DNA from: Ornithinimicrobium sediminis
GTDB lineage: Bacteria > Actinomycetota > Actinomycetes > Actinomycetales > Dermatophilaceae
DNA length: 64,000 nucleotides
Direction: 5' to 3'
Assembly: GCF_021272345.1 (NCBI RefSeq)
Contig: NZ_JAJSDQ010000001.1
Coordinates: forward strand, 1 to 64,000
A program made the position numbers and the translations under genes. Within the stretch, counting starts at the first letter, position 1. The number at the start of each line of letters is the position of its first letter. Below, piece after piece: positions 8,726 through 16,505 of this stretch. The notes under the pieces were generated by a model that did not search any database, was not told the origin of the DNA, and saw nothing but the letters and a program-made list of their open reading frames with translations.

Positions 8726-9241
8726 ATGTGGCTCGCCGACTGGTCGGTCGTCCTGCGCATCCTGCTCGTCGGCGTCGCCGCCTACGCCACCCTGGTGGTG
8801 CTGCTGCGGGTCAGCGGCAAGCGCACGCTCGGCAAGCTCAACGCCTTCGACTTCGTCACCACGGTGGCGATCGGCTCGGTGCTGGCGACCGCCGTGCTCG
8901 ACCCGCAGACGACCTGGCTCGCCGCCCTCACCGCGATGGCGGTGCTGGTGGGTGCCCAGTTCGTGGTCGCCAGGGTGACCACGTGGCTGCCCCGCGGGCG
9001 CTGGTTCGTCAACGCCTCCCCCACCCTGGTCGTGCGGGACGGCCAGGTGCTCGACGAGCAGCTGCGGCAGGTGCGCCTCACCCGCGGCGAGCTGGACCAG
9101 GCAGTGCGGGCAGCGGGACAGGGGTCGGTGGCGCTCGTGGCCGCTGTCGTGCTGGAGCCGGACGGCTCGCTGAGCGTGGTGCCGAGCAGTGCCCTCGGGG
9201 ACGGCTCGGGCCTGCGGGACGTCGCGGGCTGGCCGGGCTGA
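8726..9241 (+). CDS. DUF421 (YetF-type) membrane protein
   Basis: Protein of 171 aa from ATG 8726, with GAGAGG 8 nt upstream; a GTG at 8717 is a possible alternative. Three N-terminal transmembrane helices are followed by a soluble alpha/beta domain. Family signatures are LRVSGKRTLGKLNAFDFVTT and the later LVVRDGQVLDEQL. Relatives act in spore or envelope physiology in firmicutes, with no defined biochemical role. It diverges from the SDR gene over a 97-nt intergenic region. Confidence 0.85.
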   Translation: MWLADWSVVLRILLVGVAAYATLVVLLRVSGKRTLGKLNAFDFVTTVAIGSVLATAVLDPQTTWLAALTAMAVLVGAQFVVARVTTWLPRGRWFVNASPTLVVRDGQVLDEQLRQVRLTRGELDQAVRAAGQGSVALVAAVVLEPDGSLSVVPSSALGDGSGLRDVAGWPG

Positions 9242-9328
9242 CCGACCCCTCGACCTTGTAGCGATGCTACGCAGATCACATTAGGGCCGTGAACTTGTGC
9301 TTAAGGGTCCCGGCAGGAGACGATGACC

Positions 9329-9353
9329 GGGCGCACCCGCGAAGGGTGCGCCC
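9329..9353 (+). other. 10-bp GC hairpin in a leader
   Basis: GGGCGCACCC (9329-9338) pairs perfectly with 9344-9353 around a GCGAA loop, 43 nt before the start of a 64-aa gene. A smaller inverted repeat (GTAGC-GAT-GCTAC, 9258-9270) lies further upstream. It is either a terminator for the DUF421 gene or a 5' leader structure; the sequence does not decide. Confidence 0.5.
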
Positions 9354-9396
9354 GAACGGCAGCGGAACGCCTGCCGCCCAAGAGAGGTCGTAAGCC

Positions 9397-9591
9397 ATGT
9401 TCATCCCCGTCGTGCTCGTCGTCGCCACCACCGCCGCCCTGGCCGTCGTCGGCCAGAAGTCCACCCCCGCCGCCGAGCGCACCTCGCTGCGCAGCCCGCG
9501 CGGCATCGTCGCCAGCGTCCGTCGCGGCAACGCCGTCCTCGCCGCCGGCCCCCGCGCGCAGTACGACCGCATCGCCGAGCTCGCGCGCTGA
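9397..9591 (+). CDS. small hypothetical protein, 64 aa
   Basis: Starts at ATG 9397 after a plausible AGAGG SD. An N-terminal hydrophobic stretch (IPVVLVVATTAALAVVG) is followed by a basic, polar tail with SPRGIVASVRRGN. It could be a single-span membrane peptide. It is isolated between two hairpins (9329-9353 and 9628-9664), which supports a real monocistronic transcript. No family recognised. Confidence 0.5.
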   Translation: MFIPVVLVVATTAALAVVGQKSTPAAERTSLRSPRGIVASVRRGNAVLAAGPRAQYDRIAELAR

Positions 9592-9627
9592 CGATGCCCG
9601 GGCCAACGACGCCCCGAGCAGACGACC

Positions 9628-9664
9628 GGAGCCGCACGCAGTCCGCAGAGGAGCGTGCGGCTCC
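9628..9664 (+). terminator. 12-bp terminator hairpin after the 64-aa gene
   Basis: Arms 9628-9639 and 9653-9664 pair perfectly (GGAGCCGCACGC) around a 13-nt loop, 37 nt downstream of the small gene's stop. It also insulates the sulfur cassette that follows. Confidence 0.75.
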
Positions 9665-9732
9665 CGCATGTCCGGCGCGATACCACCCGTGACACCGCAG
9701 AACCTCTGTGACCTGCATCTTCACCGCCGCAA

Positions 9733-9745
9733 GGGACTTTGGTCC
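9733..9745 (+). promoter_or_regulatory. DosR/DevR-like box
   Basis: GGGACTTTGGTCC is a near-palindrome (GGAC-TTTG-GTCC) matching the GGGACTT..GGTCCC type bound by DosR/DevR response regulators of actinobacteria under hypoxia, NO or redox stress. Its centre lies about 58 nt upstream of the TATAGT -10, a position where DosR can activate. Seen in sequence; binding is inferred. Confidence 0.5.
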
Positions 9746-9781
9746 GTGATCGACATCATGGTCGCGCGGATGGTGGAACAC

Positions 9782-9800
9782 ATACCCCCTCCCGTATAGT
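9782..9800 (+). promoter_or_regulatory. CsoR/CstR-like operator overlapping a -10 box
   Basis: ATACCCCCTCCCGTAT (9782-9797) has ATAC/GTAT arms and a C tract, as in operators of the CsoR/CstR family of copper or persulfide repressors. The usual right-hand G tract is missing. A good -10 (TATAGT, 9795-9800) overlaps its right end, so binding would block the promoter of the sulfide oxidation genes. No convincing -35 is visible, which fits dependence on an activator such as the upstream DosR-like site. Confidence 0.5.
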
Positions 9801-9885
9801 CGAAGGCAGAGGTCCCCGGCGACGGGGACACGCCATGACCTTCTGACGTGCCCTCCCCGGAGACCCCCGAGAGAGAGGGCATGTC

Positions 9886-11124
9886 ATGAGGAACCTGGTC
9901 GTCCTGGGTGCCGGAACCGCCGGCACGATGATCGTCAACAAGCTGCGCAAGGCACTCCCCGAGAGCGAGTGGGGCATCACCGTCGTCGACCGTGACGACC
10001 GCCACCACTACCAGCCCGGCTACCTGTTCGTCCCGTTCGGTGAGCTGGAGCCCGAGGACGTCGTGCATCCGCGCCGCCGGCACCTGCACAAGGGCGTCTC
10101 CTTCGTGGAGGCCGAGATCGACCGCATCGACCCGGAGGCCGACGTGGTCCACCTGGCCGACGGACGCACCCTTCCCTACGACTACCTGGTCGTCGCCAGC
10201 GGCACGACGCCCCGGCCGGACCAGACCCCCGGGATGGCCGAGGATGAGTGGCACCGGAGCATCTTCGACTTCTACACCCTCGAGGGCGCCACGGCCCTGC
10301 GGGACGCGCTCGCCTCGTTCACCGGCGGCCGTCTGGTCATGCACATCACCGAGATGCCGATCAAGTGCCCCGTGGCCCCCCTGGAGTTCTCCTTCCTGGC
10401 CGACGCCTACTTCACCAAGAAGGGCCTGCGCGACAAGGTCGAGATCGTCTACGTGACACCGCTGGACGGCGCGTTCACCAAGCCCGTCGCCTCGGCCGAG
10501 ATCGGCCACCTGCTGGCCGACCGCAACATCGCGATCGAGCCGGAGTTCATGGTCGAGCGGATCGACACCGACACCAAGACCCTGGTCTCCTACGACGAGC
10601 GCGAGGTGCCCTTCGACCTGCTGGTCACCGTGCCGCTGAACATGGGCGCCGAGTTCGTGACCCGCTCGGGCCTGGGCGACGAGCTCGGCTTCGTGCCGGT
10701 CGACAAGGGCACGATGCAGTCGAGCGCCCACGCCAACATCTTCGCGCTGGGTGACGCCTCGGACATCCCGACCTCCAAGGCGGGCTCGGTCGCGCACTTC
10801 TCCGTCGAGATCTTCGTCGACAACTTCCTGCAGCTCGTCGAGGGCAGGCCGATGACGCACCGCTTCGACGGGCACGCCAACTGCTTCATCGAGTCCGGCT
10901 ACGGCAAGGGCATGCTCCTGGACTTCAACTACGACACCGAGCCGTTGACCGGCACCTTCCCGCTGGCGAAGGTCGGGCCGCTGCGGCTGCTGCAGGAGTC
11001 CCGCTTCAACCACCTCGGCAAGCTGAGCTTCCGCTGGGCCTACTGGAACGTGCTCCTGCCCGGCCACAAGCTGCCCGTCCCCACCCAGATGTCCATGGCC
11101 GGCAAGAACCGGCCCGCCGCCTGA
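9886..11124 (+). CDS. sulfide:quinone oxidoreductase-like FAD protein
   Basis: Protein of 412 aa. A dinucleotide fold opens it (VVLGAGTAG, residues 5-13), the FAD-binding NIFALGDASD motif lies at about 284-293, and a long C-terminal membrane-association region follows. Cys161 in IKCPVAP and Cys333 in ANCFIESG match the two redox cysteines of sulfide:quinone oxidoreductases, which pass sulfide electrons to quinone and build a polysulfide bridge. The third cysteine seen in some classes is absent. The start is ATG 9886, with GAGAGAG upstream. It is followed at 38 nt by DsrC/TusE and then DsrE2, consistent with handing persulfide sulfur to carrier proteins. Confidence 0.85.
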   Translation: MRNLVVLGAGTAGTMIVNKLRKALPESEWGITVVDRDDRHHYQPGYLFVPFGELEPEDVVHPRRRHLHKGVSFVEAEIDRIDPEADVVHLADGRTLPYDYLVVASGTTPRPDQTPGMAEDEWHRSIFDFYTLEGATALRDALASFTGGRLVMHITEMPIKCPVAPLEFSFLADAYFTKKGLRDKVEIVYVTPLDGAFTKPVASAEIGHLLADRNIAIEPEFMVERIDTDTKTLVSYDEREVPFDLLVTVPLNMGAEFVTRSGLGDELGFVPVDKGTMQSSAHANIFALGDASDIPTSKAGSVAHFSVEIFVDNFLQLVEGRPMTHRFDGHANCFIESGYGKGMLLDFNYDTEPLTGTFPLAKVGPLRLLQESRFNHLGKLSFRWAYWNVLLPGHKLPVPTQMSMAGKNRPAA

Positions 11125-11162
11125 CCCCCCACGCGCACACCACCAGGAGAAAGAGAACCATC

Positions 11163-11477
11163 ATGGCCACCACCACGCTCGCCGGACGCCAGCTCGACGT
11201 CAACGAGGAGGGCTTCCTGACCGACCCGTCCCAGTGGGACGAGGAGCTGGGGACCGCACTCGCCGCGCAGATCGGGATCACCCTGACCGACGCCCACTGG
11301 CGGGTCATCCGCTTCGTGCGCGAGGACCACGCCGTCAAGGGAGAGACCCCCACCCTGCGCCGGGTCTCCACCGTCGGCGGCATCCCGATCAAGGAGCTCT
11401 TCCAGCTCTTCCCGAAGAAGCCCGCCAAGAAGATGTCCTACATCGCCGGCGTGCCCAAGCCGGTCGGCTGCGTGTGA
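11163..11477 (+). CDS. TusE/DsrC/DsvC family sulfur carrier
   Basis: Protein of 104 aa, the usual family length. The conserved C-terminal arm ends KPVGCV with the penultimate Cys103, which carries persulfide or trisulfide sulfur. The second cysteine of dissimilatory DsrC, expected 11 residues earlier, is Ser92 here, so it is TusE-like and cannot make the intramolecular disulfide. Trp46 and the TVGGIPIKELF segment are also typical. An AGGAGAAAGAG SD precedes ATG 11163. It probably accepts sulfur from the neighbouring flavoprotein or DsrE2. Confidence 0.88.
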   Translation: MATTTLAGRQLDVNEEGFLTDPSQWDEELGTALAAQIGITLTDAHWRVIRFVREDHAVKGETPTLRRVSTVGGIPIKELFQLFPKKPAKKMSYIAGVPKPVGCV

Positions 11478-11532
11478 GCCCCCGCCCGGCCTCCCCTCCT
11501 TCCTCCCCGCAGTCCGTGAAAGGACGATCGAC

Positions 11533-12099
11533 ATGAGCACCACCACCCCCGACCTGGCCCCCACGCTGGTGCCGGACTTCGGCGACGACGAGGCCGCCGA
11601 CCGCAAGTTCGTCATCATCTGCTCCAAGGGCAACCTGGACATGGCCTACCCGGCCCTGGTCCTGGCCACCGCGGCCCTGGGTGAGGGCATCGAGACCCAC
11701 CTGTTCTTCACCTTCTGGGGCTTCGACATGATCAACAAGCACACGATGAACGACCTCAAGTTCACCCCCGTGGGCAACACGGCCATGCACGTCTCGCAGG
11801 CCGGGTCGGTGCGGCCGGGGTGGCGGTGGAAGTCGGTGCCCCAGGTCGTGACGGCGATGCCCGGCATGACCACGGTCGCCACGAAGATGATGAAGAAGCA
11901 GATCGACGACCTGGAGATCCCCCCGGTGCCCGAGATGCTCGAGCAGATCCAGGCCATGGGCGCCCACCTGTGGGCCTGCAAGATGTCCTACGACATGCAG
12001 GGAATGACCGAGGACGACCTCTACGAGGGCGTGGAGGCCGTCATCAGCGCCTCCGACTTCATGGACATCAGCGAGGGTGGGCAGCTGCTCTTCATCTGA
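11533..12099 (+). CDS. DsrE2-like sulfurtransferase
   Basis: Protein of 188 aa in the DsrE/DsrF/DsrH superfamily, closest to DsrE2. Motifs are FVIICSKGNLDMAYPAL, with Cys30 near the N-terminus, FFTFWGFDMI, the EIPPVPEM segment at about 128-135, and LWACKMS with the candidate persulfide-carrying Cys149. No transmembrane segment is present, unlike some DsrE2 forms. It is the last gene of the cassette, 55 nt after dsrC/tusE, with GAAAGGAC as SD and a strong terminator after it. The likely role is relaying sulfane sulfur between the flavoprotein and the carrier. Confidence 0.86.
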   Translation: MSTTTPDLAPTLVPDFGDDEAADRKFVIICSKGNLDMAYPALVLATAALGEGIETHLFFTFWGFDMINKHTMNDLKFTPVGNTAMHVSQAGSVRPGWRWKSVPQVVTAMPGMTTVATKMMKKQIDDLEIPPVPEMLEQIQAMGAHLWACKMSYDMQGMTEDDLYEGVEAVISASDFMDISEGGQLLFI

Positions 12100-12113
12100 G
12101 CGGCACACGGACC

Positions 12114-12162
12114 GAAGCCTGCCTGTTGACCTTCCCTCTCTCCGGGTCAGCAGGCAGGCTTC
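12114..12162. terminator. 17-bp terminator after the sulfur cassette
   Basis: Arms 12114-12130 and 12146-12162 pair over 17 positions with one mismatch around a pyrimidine-rich loop. It begins 15 nt after the dsrE2 stop and precedes the end of a convergent membrane-protein gene, so it can serve both. Confidence 0.85.
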
Positions 12163-12172
12163 GACGCGTGTC

Positions 12173-12613
12173 TCAGACGGTCGCTCTGGCGCGGTCCGCC
12201 GCGACCACCGGCCGGCCCGCGGCCATCAGCCCCACGCCGGTCAGGAGGAAGGCGAGGCCGACCCCCATCGCCATGGCGGCCACCCCGAAGGCGACCACCG
12301 AGGTGAACAGCGAGGCCCGCAGGAACGAGGCGTTCATCGCCACGTCGCGCAGCGGGTCCTCCCGGTCGAGCTCTGCGTAGGTGAGCCCTCCGGTCGACTC
12401 CTCGGCGTGCTTGCCGATGATCTGCGCCTCGGCATAGGCGGAGAACGGTCCGTCCACCGCGTCACCGGCCAGGAAGTCGGCATCCTCCGCCACGGTGATG
12501 TTCTCGCTGGCGAGCTCGTCGTGGACCAGGTAGTAGGTCACGGCCCCCGCCACGACCATGAGGACGCCGAGGACGGCGACAACCATGCCCATCGTTCTGG
12601 TGGTGCCCATCAT
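12173..12613 (-). CDS. two-span actinobacterial membrane protein
   Basis: About 146 aa with an N-terminal helix (MVVAVLGVLMVVAGAVTYYLV) and a C-terminal hydrophobic region (LFTSVVAFGVAAMAMGVGLAFLLTGVGLM). Between them lies a roughly 65-residue extracytoplasmic loop containing ENITVAEDADFLAG. Similar proteins are common in actinobacteria and are often mislabelled as LigA-like dioxygenase; no catalytic motif supports that. The start is the ATG pair at 12613/12610. GGAGG lies only 1 nt before the first, so the second is more likely used. Function unknown. Confidence 0.75.
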   Translation of the reverse strand: MMGTTRTMGMVVAVLGVLMVVAGAVTYYLVHDELASENITVAEDADFLAGDAVDGPFSAYAEAQIIGKHAEESTGGLTYAELDREDPLRDVAMNASFLRASLFTSVVAFGVAAMAMGVGLAFLLTGVGLMAAGRPVVAADRARATV

Positions 12614-12664
12614 GCCTCCAATGTGAGAGTGCGGACCCCGCCAGTATGGCGCGGGTCACACCCG

Positions 12665-13024
12665 TCACTCCAGCGTCGTCGCGAGGGTGCCGTGCACCGC
12701 CAGCAGGAACAGGCCCAGCAGCACCGGCACCGGGCCGTCCACCACCGCCCAGCCGGCCAGCAGCGCGACCGCGGCCAGCACGACATACACCGTCTCGATC
12801 CCGGCCAGGACGACCAGCGCCTGCCTCGGCCGGGCCTCCCGGTCCCGCTGCACGATCCGCTGGACGCGCTGGATCGTGATGACCGCCAGCACCGCCGCGA
12901 TCGCCAGCCGCCCGATGCCCAGCACGGACTCCTGGTCGGTGCGACCGTCGGCGATGGACAGTGCGGAGACGGCCACGAAGGTCACGAGCACAGCGGCCAG
13001 CTGGCCCCAGAACGGCTTGGTCAC
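12665..13024 (-). CDS. hypothetical four-helix membrane protein
   Basis: Protein of 119 aa with four predicted hydrophobic helices (about 7-22, 37-49, 68-89 and 96-115) and a basic cytoplasmic loop QRVQRIVQRDREARPRQ between helices 2 and 3. No family recognised. It lies 51 nt upstream of the previous membrane protein on the same strand, so the two may form a transcript. It diverges from the lactate dehydrogenase gene over 57 nt. Confidence 0.7.
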   Translation of the reverse strand: MTKPFWGQLAAVLVTFVAVSALSIADGRTDQESVLGIGRLAIAAVLAVITIQRVQRIVQRDREARPRQALVVLAGIETVYVVLAAVALLAGWAVVDGPVPVLLGLFLLAVHGTLATTLE

Positions 13025-13081
13025 AGGCCCACGCTAACAACGAGGGACCGGGCGCCCGCTCACTCGTCGTGGATCCGTGGG

Positions 13082-15913
13082 ATGGTGTGCGGTGTGAGGC
13101 CGACCACAGCAGGCGACTGGGCCCGACTCGGCGCGCAGCTGGAGCTCGACGTGGGCGAGGCCGCGGTGAGCCGGCGGGCGCTGGACCGCCACGCGATGGC
13201 GCACGACGCGTCGCACTACCTGCTCACCCCTGAGGTCGTCGTCCGGCCCGCGTCCACCGACCAGGTGGCGGCGGTCATGCGCGCCTGCGACGCGGCCGGG
13301 GCGCCTGTCACCTTCCGCGCCGGGGGCACCAGCCTGTCCGGCCAGTCGGTCAGCGACGCGGTGATGGTCGACACCCGCCGCCACTTCGAGGGGGTCGAGG
13401 TGCTCGACGGCGGCCACCGGGTGCGGGTGCTGCCCGGCACCACGGTGCGCCATGTCAACGCGGTGCTCAGCCCCTACCGCCGGGCCCTCGGGCCCGACCC
13501 GGCGAGCGAGGGTGCGTGCACGCTCGGCGGGGTCATCGCCAACAACTCCAGCGGGATGCAGTGCGGCACCGAGCTCAACACCTACGCCACGCTCGACTCG
13601 ATGGTGCTCGTGCTGCCGACCGGACACCGGGTGGACACCGCCGCGCCGGACGCGTCCGCGGCGCTGCGGGCCCAGCACCCCGCGCTGTGGGAGGGGCTGG
13701 CCCGGCTGCGCCGCCGCGTGCTCGACGACCCCGCCTCGGTGGCGACGGTGCGGCGGCTCTTCGCGATGAAGAACACCATGGGCTACGGCGTCAACGCCCT
13801 GCTCGACTTCGAGGACCCCCTGGAGATCCTGCGGCACCTGATGATCGGCAGCGAGGGCACCCTCGGCTTCGTCGCCGAGGCCGTCTTCCGCACCGTCCCG
13901 GTGCCCAGCCACCGGGCCACCGGGCTGCTCGTCTTCGACGACATCGGCACGGCGACGGCCGCGGTGCCCGGCATGGTCGCCACCGGCACCGCCACCGCCG
14001 AGCTGCTCGACGCCGCCTCGCTGACCGCCTCGCTCATCGACCCCACGTGCCCCGAGGTGATCCGGCAGCTCGAGATCCGCGACCACGCGGCGATCCTGCT
14101 CGAGTACCAGGCCACCTCCACCGAGGAGCTCACCGACCTGACCGCGAGCGCCGAGCGCGCGCTGCGCTCCCTGCCGGTGCAGCCGTTCGAGCTCACCACC
14201 GACGCGGCCGACCGCACCCGGCTGTGGCGCGTCCGCAAGGGTCTGTACACGGCGGTCGCCGGGCACCGCCCCGCCGGCACGAGCGCGCTGCTCGAGGACG
14301 TCTGCGTCGGGGTCGACGTGCTGGGCGACACGTGTGTGGCGCTCACCGAGCTCTTCGACCGGCACGCTTACCAGGGGTCGGTCATCTTCGGCCACGCCAA
14401 GGACGGCAACGTCCACTTCCTCGTCAACGAGGTCTTCGACGACCCCGCCTCGCTGGAGCGCTACGCCGCGTTCACCGAGGACATGGTCGACCTCGTGCTG
14501 GGCCAGGGTGGCACCCTGAAGGCCGAGCACGGCACCGGCCGCATCATGGCCCCGTTCGTCCGCCGGCAGTACGGCGACGAGCTGTATGCCGTGATGCGCG
14601 AGATCAAGGACCTCATCGACCCCCGTGGGCTGCTCAACCCCGGCAACGTGCTGTCCGAGGACCCCACGTCGTACCTCCAGGACCTCAAGCCCAGCCACCC
14701 GGTGGAGGAGGAGGTGGACCGGTGCGTCGAGTGCGGCTTCTGCGAGCCGGTCTGTCCCTCCCGTGACCTCACCCTGACCCCGCGCCAGCGCATCGTGCTG
14801 CGCCGCGAGATGGTCGGCGCGCGCAGCCGTGGCGACCTCGCACTGGCCGAGGAGCTTGAGCGCGACTACGTCTACGCCGGGGAGCAGACCTGCGCGGTGG
14901 ACGGGATGTGCGTGACCGCCTGCCCCGTGCTGATCAACACCGGCGACCTGGTGCGGCGGCTGCGCCGCGAGTCGGCTCCGGCGCCGGCCCGGGCGCTGTG
15001 GTCCGCGGCGGCCCGTGGCTGGGGTGGCGCGGCGCTGCTGGGCAGTGCCGGGCTCAGCATCGCCCGCATCCTGCCCAGCGCCGTGCCCACGGCGCTCACC
15101 GCGGCCGGCCGGCGTGTCGTGGGCGCCGACACCGTCCCCCTCTACGACGCGGGCCTGCCCGCGGGGGGCGGGCGCCGGATCGCCCGTCGGGCCGACGATG
15201 CCCAGGCCGTGGTCTTCGGGGCCTGCGTCGGGCAGATGTTCGGCCCCGAAGGCGGCGCCGGCAGCGGCGCCCAGGGGTCCGGGCCCGCCCTGCTCGAGCT
15301 CTGCGACCGGGCCGGGGTCGCGGTGCGCACCCCCGAGCACCTCGGAGGCCTGTGCTGCGGCACGCCCTGGAAGTCCAAGGGCTTCACCGCCGGCTACGAC
15401 GTGATGGCGGCCAGGGTGGTGCCCGCGCTGCGCGCGGCGACCGAGGGTGGCCGGCTGCCGGTGGTCGTCGACGCCTCCTCGTGCGCCGAGGGCCTGGTGG
15501 AGATGCTGGCCACCCGCGCTCCGGAGCTGCGGGTCGTCGACGCCGTGGAGTTCGTGGCCGACCACCTGCTCCCGGCCCTGACGGTGCGCCGACGGCTCCC
15601 CTCGGTGGTCGTGCACCCGACCTGCTCCTCGCACCGCGCCGGCACCACCGAGGCCCTCGTGCGGGTCGCCGCCGCGTTCGGCGAGGACGTCGTGGTGCCG
15701 GTGTCGTGGGGCTGCTGCGCCTTCGCCGGCGACCGCGGGCTGCTGCACCCCGAGCTGACCGCCTCAGCGAGCCGGCGCGAGGCCGAGGAGGTCGCCCAGA
15801 CGGGTGCCACGGCATACGTCTCCAGCAACCGCACCTGTGAGATCGGCATGACGCGGGCGACCGGCCGGCGCTACGTGCACGTCCTGCAGGCGCTGGCTGC
15901 CGCGACCCGCTGA
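13082..15913 (+). CDS. FAD-binding and Fe-S D-lactate/2-hydroxyacid dehydrogenase
   Basis: Protein of 943 aa in three modules. An N-terminal PCMH-type FAD domain contains PVTFRAGGTSLSGQS. A FAD-oxidase C lobe contains HAKDGNVHF and the flavin-region AEHGTGR. A C-terminal Fe-S part has two cysteine clusters, CVECGFCEPVCP near residue 547 and CAVDGMCVTACP near 603, then two CCG-type motifs, GLCCGTPW near 756 and WGCCAFAGDRG near 875. This is the fused Dld-II/GlcDF architecture that oxidises D-lactate or a related 2-hydroxyacid and feeds electrons to the respiratory chain. ATG 13082 and GTG 13085 or 13094 are all possible starts; none has a strong SD. Confidence 0.9.
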   Translation: MVCGVRPTTAGDWARLGAQLELDVGEAAVSRRALDRHAMAHDASHYLLTPEVVVRPASTDQVAAVMRACDAAGAPVTFRAGGTSLSGQSVSDAVMVDTRRHFEGVEVLDGGHRVRVLPGTTVRHVNAVLSPYRRALGPDPASEGACTLGGVIANNSSGMQCGTELNTYATLDSMVLVLPTGHRVDTAAPDASAALRAQHPALWEGLARLRRRVLDDPASVATVRRLFAMKNTMGYGVNALLDFEDPLEILRHLMIGSEGTLGFVAEAVFRTVPVPSHRATGLLVFDDIGTATAAVPGMVATGTATAELLDAASLTASLIDPTCPEVIRQLEIRDHAAILLEYQATSTEELTDLTASAERALRSLPVQPFELTTDAADRTRLWRVRKGLYTAVAGHRPAGTSALLEDVCVGVDVLGDTCVALTELFDRHAYQGSVIFGHAKDGNVHFLVNEVFDDPASLERYAAFTEDMVDLVLGQGGTLKAEHGTGRIMAPFVRRQYGDELYAVMREIKDLIDPRGLLNPGNVLSEDPTSYLQDLKPSHPVEEEVDRCVECGFCEPVCPSRDLTLTPRQRIVLRREMVGARSRGDLALAEELERDYVYAGEQTCAVDGMCVTACPVLINTGDLVRRLRRESAPAPARALWSAAARGWGGAALLGSAGLSIARILPSAVPTALTAAGRRVVGADTVPLYDAGLPAGGGRRIARRADDAQAVVFGACVGQMFGPEGGAGSGAQGSGPALLELCDRAGVAVRTPEHLGGLCCGTPWKSKGFTAGYDVMAARVVPALRAATEGGRLPVVVDASSCAEGLVEMLATRAPELRVVDAVEFVADHLLPALTVRRRLPSVVVHPTCSSHRAGTTEALVRVAAAFGEDVVVPVSWGCCAFAGDRGLLHPELTASASRREAEEVAQTGATAYVSSNRTCEIGMTRATGRRYVHVLQALAAATR

Positions 15914-15955
15914 GCGCATGCGGCATCCTTGACCCACCGGAGCAAGGAGGAAGCC

Positions 15956-16495
15956 ATGGTCACGGCACTGCAGCAGGTGCGCCGCCACCCCGCCGTCCCC
16001 GTGCTGCTGCGCACCACGACGACGCTGGCCCTGCTCACCGTGGGCTACTTCATGCTCCCTGTGACCCTGGACTGGGGCAGTCCCCGGCTCTACCTCCAGC
16101 TGCTCGTGTCGGTCCTTGCTCTGGTGGGCCTGTACGTCGTCCTCCGGCAGCGGGTCCGCGACAGCCTGCGCCGCAAGGAGCAGCCCTACGCCCGGGTCGA
16201 GTGGCTGCTGGCCGCGCTCTACCTCATCATCCTGTCGTTCGCCGTGGTGTATGCGGTGATCGGCGTCCACGCCCCGGACCAGTTCGTGGGCATCGCCGAC
16301 CGGATGGACGCGCTCTACTTCTCGGTCACCCTCATGTCGACGGTCGGCTTCGGCGACGTCAGCGCCCAGGGCACCCTGGGCCGCGCGGTCGTCACCGTGC
16401 ACATGCTGTTCAACCTCATCTACATCGGCACTGGCATCCGCCTGCTCACCGGTGACCGGTCCATCGGCGCCACCCCCGGACCGGACGGGCACTGA
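15956..16495 (+). CDS. potassium channel family protein
   Basis: Protein of 179 aa starting at ATG 15956 after AAGGAGG. Four membrane segments are visible. The last two frame a pore loop with the selectivity filter TVGFGD near residue 128, the ion_trans_2 pattern, so the subunit should tetramerise into a K+ channel. No RCK/TrkA-N or cyclic-nucleotide domain follows, so gating is not evident. It lies 42 nt after the lactate dehydrogenase and could be read from the same promoter. Confidence 0.88.
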   Translation: MVTALQQVRRHPAVPVLLRTTTTLALLTVGYFMLPVTLDWGSPRLYLQLLVSVLALVGLYVVLRQRVRDSLRRKEQPYARVEWLLAALYLIILSFAVVYAVIGVHAPDQFVGIADRMDALYFSVTLMSTVGFGDVSAQGTLGRAVVTVHMLFNLIYIGTGIRLLTGDRSIGATPGPDGH

Positions 16496-16505
16496 GGCGC
16501 CAGGG

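Noticed and set aside
13034-15748. 904-codon minus-strand open frame
   Set aside because: Lies opposite the D-lactate dehydrogenase gene, whose Fe-S and FAD motifs are unmistakable.
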